64,000 bases of DNA from Salinispora oceanensis (GCF_000383575.1 NZ_KB911579.1:1809287-1873286), one strand, 5' to 3'; counted from the stretch's first letter, positions 52,082 through 61,159 are shown. The notes: generated from the letters alone by a model not told the origin. Program-made: numbers and translations.

Positions 52082-52159
52082 CAGCCCGGGCCTTCCGATC
52101 CCCAACTCAGCCCGGGCCTTCTGAACCCCAACTCAGCCCGGCCCGCCTGATCCCCAGCT
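52082..52159. repeat. Three imperfect 26-bp tandem repeats between convergent genes
   Basis: Units at 52082-52107, 52108-52133 and 52134-52159 share the core CAGCCCGG and CCCCA(A/G)CT. They fill nearly the whole interval between the two convergent DUF2470 genes and are non-coding. Confidence 0.8.
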
Positions 52160-52188
52160 CAGCAGCGAGCGGGTGACGAGGCTGCCGA

Positions 52189-52899
52189 TCACCGGATCCG
52201 GGAACGCCGGCCGCAGGCGGCACCTCGCTCCACCAGCGCGGCCATACGCTCGCGGAGCTCGTCCGGGTGGCGCAACGCCGGAGTGAACCCGAGCCGGACG
52301 TCGCGGTGGCCGCTCGCCCGCTCCAGCCGGAGCACCAGTCCGTACCGGTCCAGGCGAAGCGGAACGACCCGCCGTACGCCGTACCGGTGCCGTGGTGCGA
52401 CCAGACGGCAGAGCGATTCGACCGTACGTGGGTGGTGGCGGTCGAGGTGGCAGAGGAGTTCCGCCTCCTCGGCGGCGAGCGGGTCCGGTTCGGCGGCGGC
52501 GAAGTCATCCGGGTCCACTGTCGTGGTGGCTCCGTCAACGCTGAGCTCGACGGCGGCGAGGTCGAACTCGACAGTCAGGTCCTCGCTATCGCCGGTGTCG
52601 CCGAGGGCGACCGGGGTGAGCCAACCACTGAGCGTGACCCGGCCGCGGACACGCTCCCGGACCGGCGTCGGCGCCACATCGGTGATCTCAACGACCGCCG
52701 CGACCTCGCGTTGGCGGGTGATGTCGGTGGCTAACCGGCTGTTGACCGGGAGGTCCATCCGGATCCGGCCGCGCGGATCGAGCGCGTGCCGGTTGATCAG
52801 GTCGGCTCGGTGCCCGGGCGTCCGGAGCTCCAGCGAGGTGGCCGCAGCGACGATCGTCCGCAGCCGCTGCGCGGAAGCCTCGGGGTGGGTGTTGCTCAA
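52189..52899 (-). CDS. DUF2470 domain protein 2
   Basis: A 236-residue relative of the previous protein: a similar N-terminal barrel-like part with LPVNSRLATDITRQREVAAV, and a C-terminal DUF2470 domain with AEEAELLCHLDRHHPRTVES and RYGLVLRLERASGHRDVRLG. The TTG start at 52899 is supported by AGGAGG 8 bases upstream. The iron box at 52914-52932 lies directly behind the start and is shared with the divergent rpsD paralogue, so expression should rise under iron limitation. A haem- or flavin-related role is inferred. Confidence 0.8.
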   Translation of the reverse strand: MSNTHPEASAQRLRTIVAAATSLELRTPGHRADLINRHALDPRGRIRMDLPVNSRLATDITRQREVAAVVEITDVAPTPVRERVRGRVTLSGWLTPVALGDTGDSEDLTVEFDLAAVELSVDGATTTVDPDDFAAAEPDPLAAEEAELLCHLDRHHPRTVESLCRLVAPRHRYGVRRVVPLRLDRYGLVLRLERASGHRDVRLGFTPALRHPDELRERMAALVERGAACGRRSRIR

Positions 52900-52913
52900 C
52901 CTGACACCTCCTA

Positions 52914-52932
52914 TTAGGTTAGGCTTACCTTA
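52914..52932. promoter_or_regulatory. DtxR/IdeR-like iron box 3 (shared by divergent genes)
   Basis: TTAGGTTAGGCTTACCTTA matches the 19-bp iron-box consensus at 17 of 19 positions, the best of the three boxes. It is centred in the 48-bp interval between the DUF2470 protein 2 TTG and the rpsD-like ATG, so one bound dimer pair could block both genes. Confidence 0.85.
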
Positions 52933-52947
52933 CTAGAGAGGTGCAGA

Positions 52948-53556
52948 ATGAACCAGTCCCGCCCCAAGGTCAAGCGCTCCCGCGCCCTCGGCATCCCCCT
53001 GACCCCGAAGTGCGTGCGCTACTTCGAGCGCCGCCCCTTCCCACCCGGTCAGCACGGCCGATCCCGCAAGAGCACCAGCGACTACAAGATCCGACTCCTG
53101 GAAAAGCAGCGGCTGAAGGCGCAGTACGACGTCAACGAAGGACAGCTACGACGGGCATTCACCCGGGCCGCCCAGCTGGAGAGCAAGACCGGCGAGGCCC
53201 TCATCATCGACCTGGAGACCAGACTGGACGCACTGGTACTGCGGTCCGGACTGGCGCGGACGATCTACCAGGCCCGACAGGCGGTCACCCACCGACACAT
53301 CACGGTGAACGGACGCCGAGTCGACCGCCCGTCGGCCCGGCTGCGCCCGGGTGACGTCATCGCCGTCGCGGCCGGCAGCCGCACCAAGACGCCCTTCGTC
53401 GTCGCGGCGGCCGGGGCGCACGCCACGGAGAAGTCCGCGCCCTACCTGGCGGCCGACCTCGCCGACCTGACCGTACGACTGCTTCGGCTGCCGCTACGGT
53501 CCGAGGTGCCGGTGACCTGCCAGGAACAACTCGTCGTCGAGTACTACTCGCGCTAG
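52948..53556 (+). CDS. 30S ribosomal protein S4 paralogue
   Basis: A 202-residue protein of the bacterial S4 family. The N-terminus [20 protein letters not shown] is typical actinobacterial S4; the S4 RNA-binding domain is visible as [20 protein letters not shown] and [20 protein letters not shown]. The C-terminus [16 protein letters not shown] keeps the normal ending. A GAGAGGTG site precedes the ATG. It does not sit in the alpha-operon where actinobacterial rpsD is usually found, and it has an iron box upstream, so it looks like a conditional second S4, expressed under iron limitation. Whether another rpsD exists in the genome cannot be seen here. Confidence 0.9.
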   Translation: MNQSRPKVKRSRALGIPLTPKCVRYFERRPFPPGQHGRSRKSTSDYKIRLLEKQRLKAQYDVNEGQLRRAFTRAAQLESKTGEALIIDLETRLDALVLRSGLARTIYQARQAVTHRHITVNGRRVDRPSARLRPGDVIAVAAGSRTKTPFVVAAAGAHATEKSAPYLAADLADLTVRLLRLPLRSEVPVTCQEQLVVEYYSR

Positions 53557-53726
53557 GCCGTTGGAAGGCTGGCGGCTGTCGTCCGGGGACTCGTTAGCTG
53601 CGCCGAACACAGCGGCACCGACGATGGCGCGGTACCAACGATGGCGCGGGACCGGGCCAGCGGAGGATGCCTCGGTCCACGCTCATCGGAAGGCGAAACC
53701 GCGCCGGCCCGACCCGCACGACAGCC

Positions 53727-54695
53727 CTAACCGGACTCCGCCGACCGAGTAGCCGCGACCGCCTGTCGGGTCTCCTCCGCGATCAGATCCATGTTGATCG
53801 CCGCTGCCGCGACGGCACCGCCAGCCGCGGCGGCACCCACCTGAGCGGCCAGGTCGGAGACGTTGCCGGCGACCCACACGCCGGCAGCTTCGGTGCGCCC
53901 GAACGGGTCCGCCGGAACGTACTCACCCACCCCGCTGGGGTGGACAACCGGCTGCAGCCCGAGCCCCGCCAGGAACCCGGCCCGCGCCACCAGCCGTGGT
54001 GCGATCGACAGGGCGTCGCGGCGTACCACCGTGCCGTCATCCAGCCGCACCCCGACCAGCCGATCGTCGGCGACCTCCACCGCCGCCACAGTGCCGGTCA
54101 CCACCCGTATGCCCCGGGCGGCGAGTTGCTCGGCCTGCTCCGCGTCCGGACCAGCGCTCTGGTGGGTGAAGTACGTGATGTCACCGCTCAACTGCCGGAA
54201 GAGCAGCGCCTGGTGCACCGACATCGGCCCGGTGGCCAGTACGCCGATGGCTTGGTCCCGGACCTCCCAACCGTGGCAGTACGGGCAGTGGAGTACATCA
54301 CGTCCCCACCGTTCCCGCAGTCCTGGAATCTCCGGCAGCTGATCGACCAATCCGGTCGTCACCAGCAACCGGCGGGCCCGTACCGACTTGCCATTGGCCA
54401 AGGTGATCGCGAACCCGTCACCGTCGCGTGCCGCCTCCGTGACCTCGCCGTTGACGACGTGGCCGCCGTACCCGCGTACCTCGGCCCGACCGCGCTCCAG
54501 CAGCTCGGTCGGCGCCATCCCCTCACGCGCCAACAACCCATGCACGCCCAGAGTGTTGGGGGCGTTACGTGGGGCACCCGAATCGATCACCGCCACCGAA
54601 CGGCGGGATCGCGCAAGCATCAATGCCCCGCTGAGACCGGCGGCACCGCCGCCGACAACCACCACGTCGTAGCTACTCATCAACTGATCGGTCAT
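53727..54695 (-). CDS. FAD-dependent oxidoreductase, thioredoxin-reductase-like (CPYC)
   Basis: A 322-residue flavoprotein. The FAD-binding motif VVVGGGAAGLSGAL is N-terminal, the redox-active motif CPYCHGWE lies near residue 137, and a second FAD motif GVWVAGNVSD near the C-terminus. The CPYCHGxE motif is that of GliT/HlmI-type dithiol oxidases rather than the CATC of true thioredoxin reductases. The start ATG 54695 follows GGGGAGG. It may form disulfides or reduce a small thiol partner. A close paralogue is divergent at 55086. Confidence 0.9.
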   Translation of the reverse strand: MTDQLMSSYDVVVVGGGAAGLSGALMLARSRRSVAVIDSGAPRNAPNTLGVHGLLAREGMAPTELLERGRAEVRGYGGHVVNGEVTEAARDGDGFAITLANGKSVRARRLLVTTGLVDQLPEIPGLRERWGRDVLHCPYCHGWEVRDQAIGVLATGPMSVHQALLFRQLSGDITYFTHQSAGPDAEQAEQLAARGIRVVTGTVAAVEVADDRLVGVRLDDGTVVRRDALSIAPRLVARAGFLAGLGLQPVVHPSGVGEYVPADPFGRTEAAGVWVAGNVSDLAAQVGAAAAGGAVAAAAINMDLIAEETRQAVAATRSAESG

Positions 54696-55085
54696 CCTGA
54701 CCACCTCCCCGGGGCAACCATGCACGGACGACGACTTGTCGGCAAAGTGCGTTGCCAACCCAGCAAAGACTCGCCTGGCGCCCGCTGAGGTCCCAACATC
54801 GCCCGCACCGCTCTTCGCGATCCCGCACGCGTGCACCACGCCCCAACGGACCAGCACATGGTCCGGCGGCCGGGCGACCACCTTGCACGTGTGCCGGAAC
54901 TGCGGTCAGGATCACCGCTAAAGCGAGGTCGTCGATAAGGGGCACGGTAGCGGACTCATCGGACATATCGGTCTCTATCGGCACCTATTCATCCGCCGCC
55001 CCGCCTGGACGGGTTTGCCGAAACAGCGAAGAGATTTGCCACCGTAGCCCCACCCGCGTGATGGTCGCCCAGGGAGGGGATCAAG
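54696..55085. other. Divergent promoter interval between two flavoprotein paralogues
   Basis: A 390-bp stretch without a convincing gene. It should contain the promoters of both oxidoreductase genes. The first bases upstream of each start (GGGGAGGTGG and GGGAGGGGATC types) are similar, as expected from an inverted duplication; no clear operator was seen. Confidence 0.4.
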
Positions 55086-56033
55086 ATGACCGATCAGTTT
55101 ATGAGTAGCTACGACGTGGTGGTTGTCGGCGGCGGCATCGCCGGCCTCAGCGGGGCACTGACGCTCGCACGGGTCCGCCGTTCGGTGGCGGTGATCGACT
55201 CAGGCGCCCCTCGCAGCGCCTCAGTCCAGAGCTTGCACGGGTTGTTGGCCCGGGACGGGATGGCGCCGACCGAGCTGCTGGAGCGCGGTCGGGCCGAGGT
55301 ACGCGGGTACGGGGGGCACGTCGTCAACGGCGAGGTCACGGAGGCGACACGCGACGGTGACGGGTTCGCGGTGACGCTGGCCGATGGTCGCTCGGTGCGG
55401 GCCCGCCGGTTACTGGTGGCCACCGGAGTTACCGACCTGCTGCCAGACATTCCAGGACTGCGGGAACGGTGGGGACGCGACGTGTTCCACTGCCCGTACC
55501 ACCACGGCTGGGAGGCCCGAGACCAGGCCATCGGGGTGCTCGGCACCGGCCCGATGGCTGCGCATCTGGCACTGATGTTTCGACAGCTGAGTACGGACAT
55601 CACATACTTCACGCACCTCTCGGACGGCCCGGAATCAGAGCAGGCCGAGCAGCTCGCCGCGACGGGGGTGCGGCTGGTGGCCGGTGCGGTGGCGGCGCTC
55701 GAGGTCGCCGACGACCGACTCCGCGGGGTGCGTCTGGTCGACGGCACCGTGGTTGGTCTGGATGCCCTGGCGATCGCGCCACAGGTGATCCCACGAGCCG
55801 AAGTCCTCGCGGGGTTCGGGTTGCGACCAGTTCGCCATCCAATCATTACCGGTGAACAGATCCCGGCCGATCCGACGGGGCGCACCGAGGTTCCAGGGGT
55901 GTGGGCCGCCGGCAACCTCATCGACCTGGCCCATCCGGTGGGCGCTGCGGCCAGCGGCGCCAATGCGGGGGCAGCGATCAACGCCGACCTCATCACGGAG
56001 GAGATCCAACAGGCGGTCGGAGCCACGGGATAG
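55086..56033 (+). CDS. FAD-dependent oxidoreductase paralogue lacking second redox Cys (CPYH)
   Basis: A 315-residue paralogue of the previous protein with the same start MTDQFMSSYDVVVVGGGIAG and long identical stretches such as MAPTELLERGRAEVRGYGGH. The redox site reads CPYHHGWE: the second Cys is replaced by His, so the disulfide chemistry of the CxxC motif cannot work in the usual way. The FAD motif VWAAGNLIDLA is kept. It may have changed to a mono-thiol or oxidase reaction, or be a subunit of a heterodimer with the divergent copy. Confidence 0.9.
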   Translation: MTDQFMSSYDVVVVGGGIAGLSGALTLARVRRSVAVIDSGAPRSASVQSLHGLLARDGMAPTELLERGRAEVRGYGGHVVNGEVTEATRDGDGFAVTLADGRSVRARRLLVATGVTDLLPDIPGLRERWGRDVFHCPYHHGWEARDQAIGVLGTGPMAAHLALMFRQLSTDITYFTHLSDGPESEQAEQLAATGVRLVAGAVAALEVADDRLRGVRLVDGTVVGLDALAIAPQVIPRAEVLAGFGLRPVRHPIITGEQIPADPTGRTEVPGVWAAGNLIDLAHPVGAAASGANAGAAINADLITEEIQQAVGATG

Positions 56034-56083
56034 TCGCTTCCGGGTCTCAGCTGCGACTCAGGACCGGTGCGAGGCGGAAGGAA

Positions 56084-56872
56084 CTAAGGGCAGGTCACCG
56101 ATTTCGTCTCTATCGTCTCATCGCGCCCGATGAAGCTGCTCCACATGCTCGTGAAGTTGCCACAGTCGGTCGTCCAGGACGAGCTACCTGCCCGGAGATC
56201 GCCCAAGTGAACGAGCTCGTCGGTCGGCTCGCCGCCATCGCCCTCAACGCCGGTGCTGTACACCCACGTTCCGGTCAGCGCACCGGGCGAGTAGATGGAC
56301 GTTTCCAGCTTGAACGGCCCCGACCCGACGATGCGCGAGCACAGCTTGACTTCTTGCACGGTGCTGCATTTCTGGGTCGAATTGGTGCTGGGCTTGGCCG
56401 GTGATGACGATGCCGACACGGTTCGTGTCGGTGCACTGGAGGGGGCGGGAGCATTGGTCGCGGTCCCCCCTGCCGGCGCCCGGGAGGGGGATTCGGATTC
56501 GGATTCGGACGGAGACGGGGACGGGGACGAAGAGGGGGATGGTACGAGTGCGGCGGTAGTCGGTGCGGGTTCGGTGCTGGGGGGGCTCTCGGCCGCAACG
56601 TCGGTAGGCGAGGGCTGCGCCGGTGCGTCCTGTAGCGCACTGAAACCGACCGCGGACAGGGTGACCGCCAAGGACACCACAACAATCAGGTGCTGACGCC
56701 GCAGTCGGGCCGGGAGCAATCGACTCGCACGCTCACGCCACTCGGCGTGACGCTGGACCCGCACAGCGTCGGCCGGCCGTTTGTCGCCGCCGTCACTGTC
56801 CGGTGGCAGCGAGGGTGTGTTGACAGCGAGCCCCTCCGCAAGAGAGTCGCCGGACTTGGGCGAGTCAGTCAT
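56084..56872 (-). CDS. Single-pass membrane protein with Ser/Pro/Glu-rich stalk
   Basis: A 262-residue protein of unknown function. The N-terminal ~60 residues are cytosolic and hydrophilic, followed by one membrane helix (HLIVVVSLAVTLSAVGFSAL). A long low-complexity linker (PSPSSSPSPSPSESESES) leads to an extracellular domain with four Cys (KCSTVQEVKLCSR, TTDCGNF, SVTCP) that probably form disulfides. The chosen ATG 56872 has GGAG upstream; a TTG at 56953 would add 27 residues. No family is recognised. Confidence 0.7.
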   Translation of the reverse strand: MTDSPKSGDSLAEGLAVNTPSLPPDSDGGDKRPADAVRVQRHAEWRERASRLLPARLRRQHLIVVVSLAVTLSAVGFSALQDAPAQPSPTDVAAESPPSTEPAPTTAALVPSPSSSPSPSPSESESESPSRAPAGGTATNAPAPSSAPTRTVSASSSPAKPSTNSTQKCSTVQEVKLCSRIVGSGPFKLETSIYSPGALTGTWVYSTGVEGDGGEPTDELVHLGDLRAGSSSWTTDCGNFTSMWSSFIGRDETIETKSVTCP

Positions 56873-57053
56873 GGGCTCCGATCCCGGGGTGTCGAGGTGA
56901 TGGTCGGCAGGCGACGCGAGATCGATTGTGGGCCTAAGGTGAGATTCGGTCAATTCGCGCCTGTTCGATGCTTTAGGGGTTAACAGGCCATTGCCGAGCC
57001 GCTATCGTGACTGATCCCTGGAGGCCCGGGACCCAGCGGAGCGGGGAGTTACG

Positions 57054-57758
57054 GTGAGCGCGATGACGACGGCGAGTGTGCGCCTGCTGACCGGCCTACT
57101 TGGCGTAGCCGCCGCGGCCGTGCTGGCGTTGGGCGTGTGGCCGACCGCGGTCGGCCCGTCCGGCCTGGACCTGGACCCCGGCCTGTCGCGGGCATTTGGG
57201 CCGCAGCCGTTGCCGTCGGTGGAGGTGCGGCCGGGAGAGCGGTTCGCCGAACGGCAGCAGTCTTCCGGGTACGCGTACCCCCAACTGTTCACCTGGACGC
57301 AGACGTCCGACGGCACCCGGGATGCGGCGACCGGGCTACCACCGGTGGAGCTGTTCACTCCGTCGATGGGCCTCTCCATCCTGGCGCCGAGTTGGGCCGA
57401 ACGGATCGGCCTGGCCGGGCCGCGACTCGCCACCCAAGGGCTGATCTTGTGGGTGCTCTGGTTGCTGTGGCGCATAGTGCGCACGGTTCCGCCGGTGTTC
57501 ACCCCCGCCAACACGCGCCGGCTGGTCCACATCGGCCTGATCGTGGCGATTGGTGGCAGCGGCGTTCAGCTACTCAGCTTCGCAGCTCACCAGGCAATCG
57601 TCGCCCGCTCCGCAGCCGCCGGAATCCTGGAGGTTGTCTTCTCGTTCTCCTTCACGCCACTGATGATTGGCGCGATCGTCCTCCTACTTGCCGCCGTCTT
57701 TCGGCACGGAGTGCGGCTACAAGCGGACCTCGACGCGTTGGAGTCGAGGTCCGGATAA
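57054..57758 (+). CDS. DUF2975-like membrane protein
   Basis: A 234-residue membrane protein with one N-terminal helix, an extracytoplasmic loop of about 90 residues, and three helices in the C-terminal half (WVLWLLWRIVRTV, then LVHIGLIVAIGGSGVQLLSF and FTPLMIGAIVLLLAAVF). The last two helices and the end VRLQADLDALESRSG resemble DUF2975-type proteins, although a following helix-turn-helix gene, often present, is absent. The GTG start follows GGGGAG. The function is unknown. Confidence 0.7.
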   Translation: MSAMTTASVRLLTGLLGVAAAAVLALGVWPTAVGPSGLDLDPGLSRAFGPQPLPSVEVRPGERFAERQQSSGYAYPQLFTWTQTSDGTRDAATGLPPVELFTPSMGLSILAPSWAERIGLAGPRLATQGLILWVLWLLWRIVRTVPPVFTPANTRRLVHIGLIVAIGGSGVQLLSFAAHQAIVARSAAAGILEVVFSFSFTPLMIGAIVLLLAAVFRHGVRLQADLDALESRSG

Positions 57759-57826
57759 GCGGCGCGCTGCTTGCCGCGCGCGTCGTACGGGGGGCGGGGA
57801 CCACTGACGGCGGGGAGGCGGGGTAA

Positions 57827-58063
57827 CTAACCCTCGTCGCGCGGGTCACCGAACCGCACCCGGTACCACTTGCGCAGCACGAGCGAGCAGAGAAGCAGCC
57901 CACCTGCGGCGAGGAGGAGCCAGCCCGAGTGCCGGCCCGCCGAATGAGGCGCATGGATAATTTCGTCGAGGAGGACGATCAGACCACTGACAGCGGCGAG
58001 GCTGGCAAGGAGGGCGGAGAGCACGCCCCCGAGGGTGATAACCCCCTCCGCCCAACTGCGCAC
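57827..58063 (-). CDS. Small two-helix membrane protein
   Basis: A 78-residue protein with two hydrophobic helices (about 8-32 and 47-62) and a basic C-terminal tail ending RFGDPRDEG. The GTG start at 58063 follows CGGGAGG, which supports it as a real gene. No family is recognised. It converges on the DUF2975-like gene and is divergent from the amino-acid permease. Confidence 0.6.
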   Translation of the reverse strand: MRSWAEGVITLGGVLSALLASLAAVSGLIVLLDEIIHAPHSAGRHSGWLLLAAGGLLLCSLVLRKWYRVRFGDPRDEG

Positions 58064-58147
58064 GCTCTACCTCCCGAAACAGCGATCGTACGCCGGCCGC
58101 ACACGTAGGGTAAGTCGGACGGAGCTTGGTTACCGCCGGGGGTCGTG

Positions 58148-59695
58148 ATGGCTTCCTCAGACGTAATGCCATCGGCCAAAAGCCCAGCGAAAATCACTGT
58201 TGTCGGGTTGGCGATGCTCAACATCGTCGCGGTACTCAGCCTGGACGGCCCGCCGACCGAGGCCGCATATGGGCTGGGCGCAGCTTTCTTCTACCTTTTC
58301 GCGGCCGCCTTCTTCCTCATTCCGGTCTCGCTTGTCGCCGCCGAACTCACCACCGGATGGCCCGAGAAGGGCGGCGTGTTCAGGTGGGCCGGAGAGGCGT
58401 TCGGGGCCCGCTGGGGGTTCCTGGCCATATTCCTGCTTATCGCGCAGGTGACGATCTGGTTCCCACTCGTCCTGACCTTCGCCGCGATCTCTCTAGCCTA
58501 CACCGGTCCACAGGCCACAGTCGACGAGAAGCTCTCCGGCAACCAGCTCTACGTGCTGCTCTCCGTGCTTGCGGTCTACTGGCTCGCCACCGCCATCGCC
58601 GCCCGCGGGGTAGCCGCCTTCACCCGACTCGCGAAGTGGGGTGGGATTGTCGGAACGATCATCCCCGCTGCCGCCCTCGTCACCCTCGGCGCCGCCTACC
58701 TGGTCTCCGGTGGCACGCCTCAGATCCAACTGGACTGGGGTGCCGCGATTCCCGACCTGAGCAGCATAAACAACCTGGCACTCGCCGCGAGCATCTTTCT
58801 CTTTTATTCCGGCATGGAGATGAACGCGGTCCACGTCCAAGACGTTAAAAACCCCGATCGGGGCTACCCGGTGGCTATTCTGATCGCGGCGGTGGGAACA
58901 GCGTCGATTCTCATCCTGGGGACCCTCACGATCGCTCTCGTCGTACCAAAAAGTGAGACCGGCAGCACCGAATCCCTGCTCATCACCTTTATCGACGTGT
59001 TCCACCGGTTTGGCTTGTCCTGGGCCACGCCGATTCTGGCGTTCGCACTCGCGATCGGCGTCCTGGCCGGCATCGTCACCTGGGTGGCCGGGCCATCCAC
59101 CGCCCTACAGGCAGTGGCGAAAGCCGGCTACCTTCCCCCCTCCTACCAGGCCACCAACAAAAACGGGATGCCCATCCGGATCATGCTGCTTCAGGCAGCG
59201 GCGGTCAGCGCCGTGGCGGTGGTGTTCGTCTTCATGCCATCAGTGGAGGCGGCCTTCCAGATCCTCAGCCAGCTCGCCGGGCTCCTCTACCTGGTCGTCT
59301 ACCTGATCATGTTCGCCTCGGCCATCCATCTCCGCTATCGCCAACCCGACCAACCACGGCCATACCGGGTGCCGGGCGGGCTGGCCGGCATGTGGGTAAT
59401 CGGCGGAACCGGCTTCGTCGCCTCGGCACTCGCCCTCACCTCCAGCCTCGTACCGCCGAGCCAGATCGGCGTCGGCAGCCCCGCCCTCTACCTCGGCCTG
59501 CTGATCGGGCTGGCCACCCTGATCATCACCACCCCACTGCTGCTGTACGCGCGCCGGAAGCCGCACTGGCGCGACCCGGCCAGCGAGGTCGCACCGTTTA
59601 CCGATGAGCCCCGCGACGACCGCTCCGGCGGAACTCCCACGCGGAGACAGGGCCGCGCCGACAAAGAAGCAGCAGAGGCCGAGGCTGACGAGTGA
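58148..59695 (+). CDS. APC-family amino acid permease (GadC-like antiporter)
   Basis: A 515-residue transporter with 12 hydrophobic helices. It resembles glutamate/GABA antiporters: FFLIPVSLVAAELTTGWPEK and GGVFRWAGEAFGARWGF near the N-terminus, and the central GMEMNAVHVQDVKNPDRGYP region. The tail of about 40 residues is charged. ATG 58148 is used; GTG 58145 is 1 codon upstream. Typical members exchange an amino acid for its decarboxylation product in acid resistance. No decarboxylase gene is nearby, so the substrate is open. Confidence 0.88.
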   Translation: MASSDVMPSAKSPAKITVVGLAMLNIVAVLSLDGPPTEAAYGLGAAFFYLFAAAFFLIPVSLVAAELTTGWPEKGGVFRWAGEAFGARWGFLAIFLLIAQVTIWFPLVLTFAAISLAYTGPQATVDEKLSGNQLYVLLSVLAVYWLATAIAARGVAAFTRLAKWGGIVGTIIPAAALVTLGAAYLVSGGTPQIQLDWGAAIPDLSSINNLALAASIFLFYSGMEMNAVHVQDVKNPDRGYPVAILIAAVGTASILILGTLTIALVVPKSETGSTESLLITFIDVFHRFGLSWATPILAFALAIGVLAGIVTWVAGPSTALQAVAKAGYLPPSYQATNKNGMPIRIMLLQAAAVSAVAVVFVFMPSVEAAFQILSQLAGLLYLVVYLIMFASAIHLRYRQPDQPRPYRVPGGLAGMWVIGGTGFVASALALTSSLVPPSQIGVGSPALYLGLLIGLATLIITTPLLLYARRKPHWRDPASEVAPFTDEPRDDRSGGTPTRRQGRADKEAAEAEADE

Positions 59696-59956
59696 CCTGA
59701 AAACGGTTCTGAAACGGCGCCTCATTCACGTTCAATGAACGTGATCACCGTCGCGGGAAAGTCCCGATCTCCAGGCGCACAGCACTCAGGGTCGCCCGTT
59801 GCTAGCCACCAAGATCGGCCCGATTGCCTATCAATATCGACATTGTCAAGCATCGAACATGCTGTTAAATTAATTTAACTAATCGTTTCACGCCGAATAA
59901 TCTTCATGGGCCAAGGCTCGTGCGGATAACGGCTGCTGCCCCTTAGGGGAGGTTCA

Positions 59957-61003
59957 ATGAAATCCACCCTGCCTTCGTTCCGTCGGGTTGGTGCCGTCGC
60001 CGCAGCCGGCACACTCGTCGCCAGCGGACTCCTGGGAGCACCCACCCAAGCCGCACCCGCCTCCCCCGAAACCGCCACCAACCTCGCCGAACGCCTCGGC
60101 GACCGCACCGCCGGCATCTACGCCGACCACAACGGCACCATGATCATCACCGTCACCGACGAAACCACCGCCCGCCAGGTACGCGCCGAAGGCGCCACCC
60201 CCAAACTCGTCACCCGCAGCGCCGCACAACTCCGAGCCGCCACCACCGAACTCGAACGATCAGCGAAGATCCCCGGCACCGCCTGGTGGACCGACCCCAC
60301 CACCAACCAAGTCGTCCTCTCCATCGACAGCACCATCACCGGCGACAAACTCACCCAAGTGAAAGAAGCAGCCGCCCGCACCAACGGCGCCGTCCGCATC
60401 GAAACCCGCGCCGGGATCCTCAGCACCGACGTCATCGGCGGCGAAGGTATCTGGAACTACCGGTATCGCTGCAGCCTGGGCTTCAATGTAAAGACCGCTC
60501 CCAACAGCTACTACTTCCTCACCGCCGGACACTGCATCACCGGGACCGAAAGCTGGTACGGGAACTCCAGCAGGACAAACCTGATCGGGCCCGCGCTCCA
60601 CAAGAGCTTCCCCGGCGACGACTACGGCATCGTCTACTCCCAGAACGGAAAGCAGGATTACGGCCACGTCAAGGTCGGCAACAGTTGGCGGGACATCACC
60701 GCCAGCGGTGATGCCTATGTCGGTCAGGATGTCACCCGCACCGGCTCCACCACCGGCACGCAGAGTGGCGCGGTGGTCGCCGTCAACGCCACGGCCAACT
60801 ACGCGGTGGGGCCCGTTTACGGGCTGGTCGTCACCAACATCTGCTCCGCCGGTGGCGACAGCGGCGGTCCGATCTTCGCCGGCAACACCGCACTCGCCAT
60901 CCACTCCGGCAGCCAGGGCGGCGGCTGCCCCAACGCGAACGCCCGCGGCTTCCACCAACCGGTCGGGGAAGCCCTGGCCGCGTACGGCGTCTACGCCTAC
61001 TGA
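59957..61003 (+). CDS. Secreted S1 (streptogrisin/alpha-lytic-like) serine protease 1
   Basis: A 348-residue preproprotease. A signal peptide (to about residue 32, ending TQAAPAS) is followed by a pro-region to about residue 150 and the catalytic domain with His in YYFLTAGHCITG, Asp in PGDDYGIVY and Ser in AGGDSGGPIF. The enzyme is exported and probably activated by autoprocessing of the pro-region. GGGGAGG precedes the ATG. The first 150 residues are identical in DNA sequence to those of the next gene over 427 bp, while the catalytic domains differ. Confidence 0.93.
   Translation: MKSTLPSFRRVGAVAAAGTLVASGLLGAPTQAAPASPETATNLAERLGDRTAGIYADHNGTMIITVTDETTARQVRAEGATPKLVTRSAAQLRAATTELERSAKIPGTAWWTDPTTNQVVLSIDSTITGDKLTQVKEAAARTNGAVRIETRAGILSTDVIGGEGIWNYRYRCSLGFNVKTAPNSYYFLTAGHCITGTESWYGNSSRTNLIGPALHKSFPGDDYGIVYSQNGKQDYGHVKVGNSWRDITASGDAYVGQDVTRTGSTTGTQSGAVVAVNATANYAVGPVYGLVVTNICSAGGDSGGPIFAGNTALAIHSGSQGGGCPNANARGFHQPVGEALAAYGVYAY
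59977..60403 (+). repeat. 427-bp perfect direct repeat, copy 1 (protease pre-pro region)
   Basis: Bases 59977-60403 are identical by eye to 61180-61606 at a constant offset of 1203. The repeat covers codons 8-149 of both protease genes; outside it the genes diverge at once. Confidence 0.9.
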
Positions 61004-61159
61004 CCGGCAGCGGGACGGCGGGCCGCCAGCCGTGCTGGTGGCCCGCTGCACGGCCGGCCGACTGGGCAATAGCCGCGCGCTGGGGTTCAGCGAACTTACC
61101 TCATAAGTTCACCTATATCCATCTTATCTAATATCGAAGGCGACGATAGCTTAACGCCC

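Noticed and set aside
53667..54788. 373-codon + strand frame opposite the flavoprotein
   Set aside because: Antisense shadow of the CPYC oxidoreductase, without ribosome site or domain.
55086..56033. True thioredoxin reductase
   Set aside because: The motif is CPYHHG, not CATC, and there is no thioredoxin gene nearby; a generic FAD oxidoreductase call is safer.
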